A stretch of DNA of 5,107 nucleotides, taken from positions 1 to 5,107 of the forward strand of contig JAAZLV010000420.1 of assembly GCA_012799155.1 (NCBI GenBank). The letters are read 5' to 3'. Each line of letters begins with the position of its first letter. The first letter of the stretch is position 1. Shown piece after piece: positions 1-5,107 of this stretch. The translations under genes were made by a program, and so were the position numbers. Below the pieces are notes generated by a model. It was not told where the DNA came from. It saw only the letters and a program-made list of their open reading frames with translations, and did not search any database. The DNA is from Bacteroidales bacterium. Its GTDB lineage: Bacteria > Bacteroidota > Bacteroidia > Bacteroidales > Dysgonomonadaceae.

Positions 1-296
1 ACGTTTAGCAGTCTCCCTTTGATCTGTTCGCCTACCGGTACACTGATGGGACGACCGAGTGCTTTTACGGTGAGTCCCCGGCTCAGGCCATCTGTGCTCT
101 CCATAGCCACAGTGCGGACAATATTTTCACCTATATGCTGTTGAACTTCAAGAAATACCTCCTGTCCGTCAGGTCGTAACACATAGAGTGCGTCATTAAT
201 GGAAGGTAACCTCAATTCGGTAGATTCAGAAAATTCAAACCGCACATCTACCACAGGTCCGATTATCTGTGAGATGCGTCCGATCAGTTTTGACAT
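1..296 (-). CDS. atpD: F1Fo ATP synthase subunit beta, N-terminal part (runs off the window)
   Basis: The minus-strand frame from the ATG at 296-294 translates to [20 protein letters not shown] and continues without a stop for 98 codons to the window edge. The opening [14 protein letters not shown], and later the run [21 protein letters not shown], are hallmarks of the N-terminal beta-barrel domain of the F1 beta subunit. The family is about 470-510 residues long, so roughly four fifths is missing, including the P-loop and catalytic domain. In the complete enzyme, beta carries the catalytic sites of the cytoplasmic F1 head, making ATP from proton flow or hydrolysing it to pump protons. There is no Shine-Dalgarno sequence before the start; the upstream bases are A/T-rich, as usual in Bacteroidota. 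A -7-like box lies about 50 bp upstream, and a terminator separates the gene from the tRNA, so this is probably the first gene of its operon. From what I recall of Bacteroides, atpD-atpC lead the atp cluster; this window cannot confirm that order here. The identification is very secure. Confidence 0.98.
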   Translation of the reverse strand, partial: MSKLIGRISQIIGPVVDVRFEFSESTELRLPSINDALYVLRPDGQEVFLEVQQHIGENIVRTVAMESTDGLSRGLTVKALGRPISVPVGEQIKGRLLN

Positions 297-344
297 AGCA
301 ATAAATATAATTGATCAACGGTCCGGCAAATTGTCGGCCATGTA

Positions 345-374
345 CAAAGATACAAAATATGGAGAAGCAAAAAA
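345..374 (-). promoter_or_regulatory. Probable atpD promoter (Bacteroidota type)
   Basis: Read on the minus strand, 352-345 is TATCTTTG, a full match to the Bacteroidota -7 consensus TAnnTTTG. The -33 element is weaker. A run of T lies at 374-369, giving TTTT about 18 bp upstream, while an exact TTTG (371-368) sits only 15 bp away instead of the usual 19-21. Transcription would start near 338-340, giving an atpD leader of about 42 nt. The site lies just downstream of the tRNA terminator and upstream of atpD, where a promoter is needed. The -7 box is seen directly; its activity is inferred. Confidence 0.65.
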
Positions 375-382
375 GCATTCAG

Positions 383-417
383 AAAAAAAAGTCCTGTTTC
401 TCCGAAAAGAACAGGAC
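383..417 (-). terminator. Intrinsic terminator after tRNA-Thr
   Basis: Bases 417-410 (GTCCTGTT on the minus strand) pair perfectly with 398-391 (AACAGGAC). This gives an 8-bp stem with an 11-nt loop, followed directly by eight T (390-383). It is a textbook rho-independent terminator in the minus direction, 24 nt beyond the tRNA 3' end. There is no T-tract on the plus-strand side, so it acts one way only. It isolates the tRNA transcript from atpD. Confidence 0.9.
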
Positions 418-441
418 AGGTATGATTCTGTTGATCATTTG

Positions 442-514
442 AGCCACAAGCGAGGATCGAACTCGCGACCTACGCGTTACGAATGCGTTACTCTACCATC
501 TGAGCTATTGTGGC
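442..514 (-). tRNA. tRNA-Thr, anticodon CGU (reads ACG)
   Basis: The minus strand folds into a complete 73-nt cloverleaf. The acceptor stem is GCCACAA/TTGTGGC (7 bp). The D arm is GCTC-AGATGGTA-GAGT, with a G10-U25 wobble. The anticodon arm is ACGCA-TTCGTAA-CGCGT, a 5-nt variable region follows, and the T arm is GCGAG-TTCGATC-CTCGC. The discriminator base is U73. Loop positions 34-36 are CGU, which decodes threonine codon ACG, and the G1-C72 and C2-G71 pairs agree with threonine identity. The 3' CCA is not encoded (the next bases are CAA), so it must be added by the CCA-adding enzyme. The A31-C39 pair at the base of the anticodon stem is mismatched; the other four pairs are canonical. The gene appears to be a single-gene unit with its own promoter and terminator. 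Confidence 0.95.
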
Positions 515-528
515 CTTTAATCAGAGTG

Positions 529-560
529 CAAAAGTAAAAAAAAAAATGAGATATGCCAAC
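529..560 (-). promoter_or_regulatory. Probable promoter of the tRNA-Thr gene
   Basis: On the minus strand 536-529 reads TACTTTTG, an exact fit to the Bacteroidota -7 consensus TAnnTTTG. Twenty bp upstream lies GTTG (560-557), a partial match to the -33 element TTTG at the normal spacing. Transcription would begin near 522-525, leaving a leader of about 10 nt before the mature tRNA 5' end at 514. The -7 box begins on the last T of the preceding terminator's T-run, and the -33 box falls in that hairpin's loop, so termination and initiation signals are interleaved. Position and spacing make the call good; it is not proven. Confidence 0.7.
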
Positions 561-575
561 CGATGCACTCATTTT
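536..575 (-). terminator. Second (distal) intrinsic terminator after secDF
   Basis: Read on the minus strand, 575-568 (AAAATGAG) pairs with 550-543 (CTCATTTT) over 8 bp, enclosing a 17-nt loop in which TGC/GCA can add three more pairs. The right arm merges into an uninterrupted run of 11 T (546-536). The stem is A/T-rich and so weaker than the proximal hairpin at 583-613, but the T-tract is long. It probably serves as a back-up terminator that keeps secDF transcription out of the tRNA gene. Confidence 0.65.
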
Positions 576-582
576 ATCAAAC

Positions 583-613
583 AAAAACGGGCAGCATTGC
601 TGCCGCCCGTTTT
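583..613 (-). terminator. Proximal intrinsic terminator of secDF
   Basis: Twenty nucleotides past the secDF stop codon the minus strand forms a G/C-rich hairpin. ACGGGC (610-605) pairs with GCCCGT (592-587), with further pairing inside across a 3-nt bulge and flanking A-T pairs extending the stem. It is followed by five T and then GTTTG. A short T-run also flanks the other side (610-613), so weak activity in the plus direction is possible, though no plus-strand gene needs it. Confidence 0.8.
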
Positions 614-632
614 ATGAATTATTTGTTGTAAT

Positions 633-3563
633 TTATTTCTTTGCTTCCAGCTCTTTCTTCTGCTGTTGGTTGCGCATGATGGTGAAGGCCACCGGTGAAG
701 CAACAAACAAGCTGGTAACAGTACCCACAACCACACCCACCAGCATGGCGAATACGAAACTTCTCACTGCGTCTCCACCGAAGAAGAGAATGCAGATGAT
801 TACCAGGATGGTGCTAAGACCGGTGTTGATGGTACGGGCCAACGTTGCGTTCATTGAGTCATTGAAGAGCTCCCTCAATCCCCGTTTGGGGTAAAGGTGC
901 ATATACTCGCGCACACGGTCGAATACCACCACCTTGTCGTTAATCGAATAACCAACGATGGTGAGGATTGCTGCCACGAAAGTCTGGTCTATTTCCATAG
1001 AGAAGGGCATCACCTTCCAGAGAAGAGAGTAGAGGCCTATCACTGCGAAGGCATCAATGGCAAGGGCTGCCACGGTACCCAGTGAGAATGACCAGTTACG
1101 GAAGCGGGAGAGGATGTAGAGACCCATACAAATCAGTGCAATGGTGAGCGCCAGGAAGGCGTTGCGGATCATATCCTCTGCAATGCTCGGACCCACCTTC
1201 TGTGAGCTCAAAATATGATCATCAATCTCCTGTCCCGGTGTGATATACTCCTGAAGTCCTTCACCCAGAAGATTTCTCAACTCCTGTTCCACGTTGTCAC
1301 CTTCCACATCGATCATATGATTGGTGGAGATGCGCACTTGGTTGCTGGAGCCAATGGTGATGACACGTACCGATTCACCGAAGTATGGGGTCAGTGCATC
1401 TTGTACATCGCCCGTGCGTACCGGTTGGTCGAAGCGCACAATGTAGTTTCGTCCACCGGTGAAGTCGATACCCACATTCATTCCCAGGGAGAATAGTGAA
1501 ATCAGGCTGACTACCACAAAGATGGCAATCGCAATCAGGATCTTCTTGCTGTTGTGGATAAAGTCATATTTGTATTCCTTGAAGATCGCCTTCGAAAATC
1601 CTGTGTTGAAGGTGAGATGTAGCCATTTACCTTTCGCCAAGCGGTTTTCATAAACCAGACGGGTGATGAAGACTGCAGTGATAAAGGAGGCTGCGATACC
1701 GATGATCAGCGTGATGGCAAAGCCACGGATTGCGCCTGCTCCAAAGAGTGCCAGGATGATACCGGTGATGATGGTGGTGAGGTTGGAGTCGAGGATCGCT
1801 GAGAAGGCGTTCTTGTATCCGTCTTCCAGTGCGCGGCGGAGTGTCTTGCCCGCTGCCAGCTCTTCCTTGATGCGTTCATTGATCAGTACGTTCGCGTCGA
1901 CCGCCATGGCGAGCGAGAGAATCATACCGGCGATGCCGGGCAATGTGAGCACTGCCTGGAAGGCTGCCAGTGCACCCAGTGTGAAGAAGAAGTTGAGCAG
2001 CAGTGCTGCGTTGATCACCATACCGGGGATGAACCCGTATAACATGATGGTAAAGATGAAGAGCACGATCAGGGCGATGATGAAGGAGATGAATCCATCA
2101 TTGATAGCTTCCTGTCCCAGCGAGGGACCTACAACATCTTCCTGTACGATACGAACACCTGCCTGCATCTTACCCGATTTCAGCACGTTCTCAAGGTCCT
2201 GTGCCTCCTGGGGCGTGAAGTTGCCGGTGATGGATGATCGTCCCCCATCAATGCGGTCGTTCACGGTGGGAGCTGAGTATACAAATCCATCGAGAAGGAT
2301 GGCAATCGATTTGCCTACCTCGGCACCGGTGATGGTGGACCAGCGACTGGCACCGGCTGCGTTCATCGTCATGGTCACTTCCCAGGCAGAACCTTGTTGT
2401 CCCTGGTCGGCACGGGCATTGGTCACTACATCCCCTTCGAGGGCGGGACCCCGTTTACTGCCATCACCCTTGAGGGCAAAGAGCTGGAAGTAAGTCTCCC
2501 GGGTGTCAACCGGTTTGAAACCCCACTTGAAGCGCACATCGGCAGGGAAAACATCTTTGTAGCGTTCCAGCAGGAAGTTCACCGCTGCGGTGTCGAGCTT
2601 GGATACGGTGCCCACCATGGGGCCACCCACGCCGCTCATGGCGAAGTAGGGTTCGTTGAAGTACTCCACAAAACTCCTGGTGATTTGGATCTCTTCCTCT
2701 TCTTCGGATATTTGTGAAAGTGCTGTTGTCTCAGCTTCAAGGAGTGCAACCGAGTCGGATGCTACTGTGGCTGCGGTGTCGGGAAGAGCCAAGCGCTTGG
2801 CCATGGCATATTCTGACGAACGGGCGTTCATCTCGTTGAAGAAGGCACCCAGTTCATTCACGTTGTAGGTCTTCCAGAACTCCAGGTTGGCACTACCCTG
2901 CAAGAGGTTGCGCACACGCTCCGGCTCAGTGATACCGGGTAGTTCCACCAGAATGCGTTCGGCACGGTCGAGTCGCTGTATGTTAGGAGCAACCACACCA
3001 AAACGGTCGATACGGGTAGCCAATACATTGAATGAGTTGTCGGCAACACTTGAAAGCTCATTGCGCAATACTGCGATGACATCGCTGTTGCTGGCGTTGG
3101 GATTCACCCGCTCGCTCATGGTCACACTGTATATGTTGGCCAGTCTGCCTTCCGGATTGATCCGCTCATAGTTCTGCTGGAAGAGCGAGATAAAGTCGGA
3201 GGAGCTGCCGCGACGGTTCTCCTTGATTGTTTCTGTCAGTGCCTGGTTGAACTGAGGATCGTCGGTGTTGGCAAGTGAACTGAGCACCTGTGCGGCGTTG
3301 ATCTCGAGGACCACGTTCATACCGCCCTTGAGGTCAAGGCCCAGTCCGATCTCTTTCTCCCGGATCTGTTTGAGTGTGTAGTTCAGATACACCTTTTCGG
3401 TAGACAATGAATCAAGATAATGATTCTTCAGAGCCAGGTCTCCATTCGCGTATTGATCCGCTTTCTTGTTGTACTGTCTTCCCACCACGGTGAAGGAGAG
3501 ATAGAACAAACAGATCGCCGTCAGGATAATACTGAAGACTTTAATGAATCCTTTGTTTTGCAT
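633..3563 (-). CDS. secDF: Protein translocase subunit SecDF (SecD-SecF fusion)
   Basis: This gene encodes a 976-residue inner-membrane protein of the RND superfamily. It works with SecYEG and uses the proton-motive force to pull exported proteins out on the periplasmic side. Segments in order: TM1 at about 8-27; SecD motif GLGLDLKGG at 73-81; periplasmic P1 region to about 490, including ATRIDRFGV near 182-190 and YSAPTVNDRI near 429-438; five helices between about 491 and 636 with AMAVDANVLINERI (552-565); a SecF half opening with a helix near 674-693 and GIDFTGG (698-704); periplasmic P4; then helices from about 801 to 962 with GYSINDKVVVFDRVRE (871-886) and ARTINTGLST (909-918). By motif, D556, D876 and R910 match the conserved proton-pathway residues described for Thermus SecDF (D340, D637, R671). 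The start is well placed because TM1 follows at once; no Shine-Dalgarno sequence is present. The SecD part carries a longer P1 region than E. coli SecD around 235-345, with five Glu at 287-291. The gene has its own promoter and two terminators, so it is probably monocistronic. Identification is certain. Confidence 0.99.
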   Translation of the reverse strand: MQNKGFIKVFSIILTAICLFYLSFTVVGRQYNKKADQYANGDLALKNHYLDSLSTEKVYLNYTLKQIREKEIGLGLDLKGGMNVVLEINAAQVLSSLANTDDPQFNQALTETIKENRRGSSSDFISLFQQNYERINPEGRLANIYSVTMSERVNPNASNSDVIAVLRNELSSVADNSFNVLATRIDRFGVVAPNIQRLDRAERILVELPGITEPERVRNLLQGSANLEFWKTYNVNELGAFFNEMNARSSEYAMAKRLALPDTAATVASDSVALLEAETTALSQISEEEEEIQITRSFVEYFNEPYFAMSGVGGPMVGTVSKLDTAAVNFLLERYKDVFPADVRFKWGFKPVDTRETYFQLFALKGDGSKRGPALEGDVVTNARADQGQQGSAWEVTMTMNAAGASRWSTITGAEVGKSIAILLDGFVYSAPTVNDRIDGGRSSITGNFTPQEAQDLENVLKSGKMQAGVRIVQEDVVGPSLGQEAINDGFISFIIALIVLFIFTIMLYGFIPGMVINAALLLNFFFTLGALAAFQAVLTLPGIAGMILSLAMAVDANVLINERIKEELAAGKTLRRALEDGYKNAFSAILDSNLTTIITGIILALFGAGAIRGFAITLIIGIAASFITAVFITRLVYENRLAKGKWLHLTFNTGFSKAIFKEYKYDFIHNSKKILIAIAIFVVVSLISLFSLGMNVGIDFTGGRNYIVRFDQPVRTGDVQDALTPYFGESVRVITIGSSNQVRISTNHMIDVEGDNVEQELRNLLGEGLQEYITPGQEIDDHILSSQKVGPSIAEDMIRNAFLALTIALICMGLYILSRFRNWSFSLGTVAALAIDAFAVIGLYSLLWKVMPFSMEIDQTFVAAILTIVGYSINDKVVVFDRVREYMHLYPKRGLRELFNDSMNATLARTINTGLSTILVIICILFFGGDAVRSFVFAMLVGVVVGTVTSLFVASPVAFTIMRNQQQKKELEAKK

Positions 3564-3589
3564 TTCAATATTACTTTTTGTTTACAATT

Positions 3590-3622
3590 TGTTTGCGTGT
3601 AGGTTGTTAACCGGTGTTTGCG
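3590..3622 (-). repeat. Short direct repeat CGCAAACA in the secDF leader
   Basis: The octamer CGCAAACA occurs twice on the minus strand, at 3622-3615 and 3597-3590, with starts 25 bp apart. A related GTAAACA follows at 3585-3579. One copy would lie in a predicted hairpin loop and the other just downstream of the closing helix. The repeats are exact, but they are short and the region is A-rich, so chance is a fair explanation. No known protein-binding site is recognised. Confidence 0.3.
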
Positions 3623-3655
3623 AGTTAAGATCCGGAGCAATAAATGCCCCCTACA
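3598..3655 (-). other. Possible structured 5' leader of secDF mRNA
   Basis: Between the secDF promoter and start codon, the transcribed strand can form a small three-helix junction. The closing helix is TGTAGG (3655-3650) with CCTACA (3603-3598). Inside it are hairpin GGGGCA/TGCTCC (3650-3645 with 3639-3634, one G-U pair, 5-nt loop) and hairpin TTAACT/GGTTAA (3628-3623 with 3612-3607, one G-U pair, 10-nt loop). One base, 3650, is claimed by two helices. It matches no riboswitch class I know. The helices are only 5-6 bp, so the fold may be accidental. There is no ATG in the leader, so an arrest-peptide control like VemP or SecM is not supported. Confidence 0.3.
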
Positions 3656-3666
3656 ATTTTAGCGTG

Positions 3667-3698
3667 CAAATATACGTTTTTTTTATCTTTTTAAGAAC
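3667..3698 (-). promoter_or_regulatory. Probable secDF promoter (Bacteroidota type)
   Basis: On the minus strand 3674-3667 reads TATATTTG, an exact match to TAnnTTTG. The expected -33 position 20 bp upstream (3698-3695) holds GTTC, a poor match to TTTG, in an A/T-rich stretch. Transcription would start near 3660, giving a leader of about 97 nt. It lies directly downstream of the peptidase hairpin, so secDF is likely transcribed independently. The -7 box is clear; the -33 is weak. Confidence 0.65.
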
Positions 3699-3701
3699 AT
3701 A

Positions 3702-3737
3702 ATCGCCGGATTATTTTCTGAGAGCTAATCCGGCGAT
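3702..3737 (-). terminator. Terminator-like hairpin after the M3 peptidase gene
   Basis: A perfect 12-bp inverted repeat: 3737-3726 pairs with 3713-3702 (ATCGCCGGATTA against TAATCCGGCGAT), with a 12-nt loop. It starts 26 nt past the peptidase stop codon, in the right place to end that transcript. The bases that follow on the minus strand (TATGTTCTT) are only moderately T-rich, so it is not a textbook intrinsic terminator. It could instead be a 3'-end stabilising hairpin. No T-tract lies on the plus-strand side. Confidence 0.65.
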
Positions 3738-3763
3738 AGGTAGGGTAAGAGCACTTTCAATGC

Positions 3764-5107
3764 TTACTCGATAAAGCCTCTGTTCTTTAAGAGGTAAACC
3801 GGATCGGGTTCGGATCCGCGGAACTTCTTGTAGAGCTCCATCGGATCTTCCGTATTCCCTTTCGAGAGTACATGCTCACGGAAGAGACGGGCGGTCTCCT
3901 GGTCAAAGATCCCTTTCTCTGCGAAGGCCTGGAAAGCGTCGGCATCCAGCACTTCCGACCAGAGATAGCTGTAATAGCCGGATGCATATCCTTCCGGACT
4001 GCTGAAGATATGGGAATAGTAGGTGCTCTTGTAGCGGGGGATGATTTGGTCGATCAGTCCGATCTTATCCATGGAGGCTTCTTCGAAGGCGTTCACATCA
4101 TATGTCTGCTCTTCTGTTTGGGTGTGGTAATCCATGTCGAGCAACGCGGCTGCCACGAATTCGGCAGTAGTGAAGCCCATGTTGAACTTGCCTGCAGCTT
4201 CGATCTTTTCGATCAGCTCGTCGGGTATCACCTCTCCGGTTTCGTAATGCTTCGCATACATCTTCAGTACTTCAGGCTTGAAGGCCCAATGCTCCATGAT
4301 CTGAGAGGGTAGTTCCACGAAGTCACGCGCTACGCTGGTACCGGAGAGACCATGATAAGTCACTTTAGAAAGCATGCCATGGAGTGCATGTCCAAATTCG
4401 TGGAAGAGGGTCTCAACATCATCCAGGGAGAGGAGTGAAGGTGTGTCGGCAAGTGGCTTGGTGAAGTTGCCCACGTTGTAGATAATGGGGCGGATATCTT
4501 CTCCATTGCGGGTGGTTTGCTTACGGAAGCTACTCATCCAGGCACCGGCACGCTTGCTGGCACGGGGGAAGTAATCGGTGTAGAAAAGAGCAATGTGAGA
4601 ACCATCGGCATCGGTCACCTCATATGTCTCCACTTCGGGATTGTAAACAGGAATATTGTCCAACTTCTTGAAGTTGAGACCCCACAGCTTGTTGGCAACC
4701 ATGAAGACTCCCTCCCGCACGTTCTCCATCTTGAAGTAGGGGCGCAGCTCCTCCTCATTCAGGTTGTACTTCTCCTGACGCAGCTTCTCGGTGTAGTACC
4801 ACCAGTCCCATGATGCCAGCTCTATGTTGGCACCCTCACGGTCGGCAATGGCCTGAAGTTCGGCAGCCTCTAATTTGGCCTGGGGCAGGGCGTAGGCCCA
4901 TACGTCATTCAGCAGCTTGTAGACATTCTCCTCGTTCTTGGCCATCCGTTCTTCCAGTGCATAAGCAGCGAAGTTTTTGTAACCAAGAAGCTTGGAACGT
5001 TCCAGGCGCAGGTTCACGATTTCGTTGATCAAGTTCTTGTTGTCGAACTCGTTGTCGTTGTTGGCACGCATGTACATTGCCTTGTAAAGCTCTTCACGCA
5101 GGTCGCG
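3764..5107 (-). CDS. dcp: M3 family zinc metallopeptidase, Dcp-like (peptidyl-dipeptidase), C-terminal part
   Basis: The frame is open from the window edge at 5107 to the TAA at 3766-3764, giving 447 residues of a protein that in this family is usually about 680-720. An ATG at 5077 is internal: the ten codons before it (RDLREELYKA) continue the family sequence, so the true start lies outside the window. Counting from the window edge, the zinc site HEFGH is at 236-240 (H236, H240, catalytic E237) and the third zinc ligand is E265 in DFVELPSQIMEHW. The substrate-side H366, Y374, Y378, Y379 and Y381 lie in the run HIFSSPEGYASGYYSYLW. The SGTSVARDFVELPSQ wording is closer to Dcp than to oligopeptidase A, so it probably removes C-terminal dipeptides from short peptides. 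The end, KFRGSEPDPVYLLKNRGF, is a normal family C-terminus. All key residues are intact. Its location cannot be judged because the N-terminus is missing; an export signal is possible. Family is certain; the Dcp label is likely. Confidence 0.9.
   Translation of the reverse strand, partial: RDLREELYKAMYMRANNDNEFDNKNLINEIVNLRLERSKLLGYKNFAAYALEERMAKNEENVYKLLNDVWAYALPQAKLEAAELQAIADREGANIELASWDWWYYTEKLRQEKYNLNEEELRPYFKMENVREGVFMVANKLWGLNFKKLDNIPVYNPEVETYEVTDADGSHIALFYTDYFPRASKRAGAWMSSFRKQTTRNGEDIRPIIYNVGNFTKPLADTPSLLSLDDVETLFHEFGHALHGMLSKVTYHGLSGTSVARDFVELPSQIMEHWAFKPEVLKMYAKHYETGEVIPDELIEKIEAAGKFNMGFTTAEFVAAALLDMDYHTQTEEQTYDVNAFEEASMDKIGLIDQIIPRYKSTYYSHIFSSPEGYASGYYSYLWSEVLDADAFQAFAEKGIFDQETARLFREHVLSKGNTEDPMELYKKFRGSEPDPVYLLKNRGFIE

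Noticed and set aside
199..537. Plus-strand frame of 112 codons across the atpD start, the spacer and the tRNA
   Set aside because: It runs through a terminator and a tRNA gene and is antisense to atpD; no protein family resemblance.
871..886. Lys in the SecF motif GYSINDKVVVFDR (residue 877) as a defect
   Set aside because: The proposed proton-pathway residues D876 and R910 are intact. Many SecF proteins have Thr here, but a Lys at this position is plausibly normal for Bacteroidota. Coordinates given are residue numbers of SecDF.
1663..2493. Plus-strand open frame of 276 codons inside secDF
   Set aside because: It is exactly antisense to the most conserved SecD region. The translation is low-complexity (rich in Ser, Ala, Pro, Met, Arg) with no recognisable domain, and no promoter is evident. 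It is a by-product of the codon use of secDF.
2858..3082. Minus-strand frame of 74 codons overlapping secDF in another frame
   Set aside because: It lies wholly within the conserved SecD P1 coding region and has no independent start signal or recognisable features.
3634..3660. Leader peptide or arrest peptide upstream of secDF
   Set aside because: No ATG lies between the promoter and the secDF start. A TTG frame opens at 3641 but runs past the secDF start out of frame, with no hydrophobic or arrest-like segment.
3872..4312. Plus-strand frame of 146 codons inside the M3 peptidase gene
   Set aside because: Antisense shadow of the intact peptidase frame, whose catalytic motifs are all present.
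5075..5077. ATG at 5077 as the start of the M3 peptidase
   Set aside because: The frame stays open to the window edge and the upstream residues continue the family sequence. A 437-residue protein would lack the family's N-terminal region.

Overview
The window is a stretch of a Bacteroidota (Bacteroidales-type) chromosome, and every gene in it lies on the minus strand. Four observations support this. SecD and SecF are fused into one long protein that begins MQNKGFIKVF, as in this phylum. None of the starts has a Shine-Dalgarno sequence; the sequence before each start is A/T-rich. Promoter-like sites fit the Bacteroidota sigma-factor consensus (TAnnTTTG at -7) rather than the E. coli -35/-10. 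The F1 beta subunit gene atpD appears to open its own operon. Genus cannot be fixed by eye; a family such as Dysgonomonadaceae or Porphyromonadaceae is only a guess.

Layout in transcription order (right to left). 5107-3764: a zinc metallopeptidase of family M3, Dcp-like, missing its N-terminus at the window edge. 3763-3564: a 12-bp terminator-like hairpin, then a secDF promoter and a leader of roughly 100 nt that may be structured. 3563-633: complete secDF, 976 codons. 632-515: two tandem terminator hairpins, the second interleaved with the promoter of the next gene. 514-442: tRNA-Thr with anticodon CGU. 441-297: a strong intrinsic terminator followed by a promoter. 296-1: the first 98 codons of atpD, leaving the window.

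These are four housekeeping units rather than one operon. Each spacer holds a terminator followed immediately by a new promoter, so each gene is probably transcribed separately. There is a loose thematic link: SecDF uses the proton-motive force to help export proteins, F1Fo ATP synthase interconverts that force with ATP, and the M3 peptidase degrades short peptides. No functional coupling is shown by the sequence.

I found no mobile element, CRISPR array, phage gene, toxin-antitoxin pair or new defence-type system. The plus-strand open frames are antisense shadows of secDF, the peptidase and atpD. The points most worth a second look are the possible structured secDF leader, the terminator/promoter interleaving upstream of the tRNA, and an A-C mismatch in the tRNA anticodon stem.

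[Form note: the features originally carried no confidence values; the required numbers were filled in during reformatting from the wording of each evidence text.]
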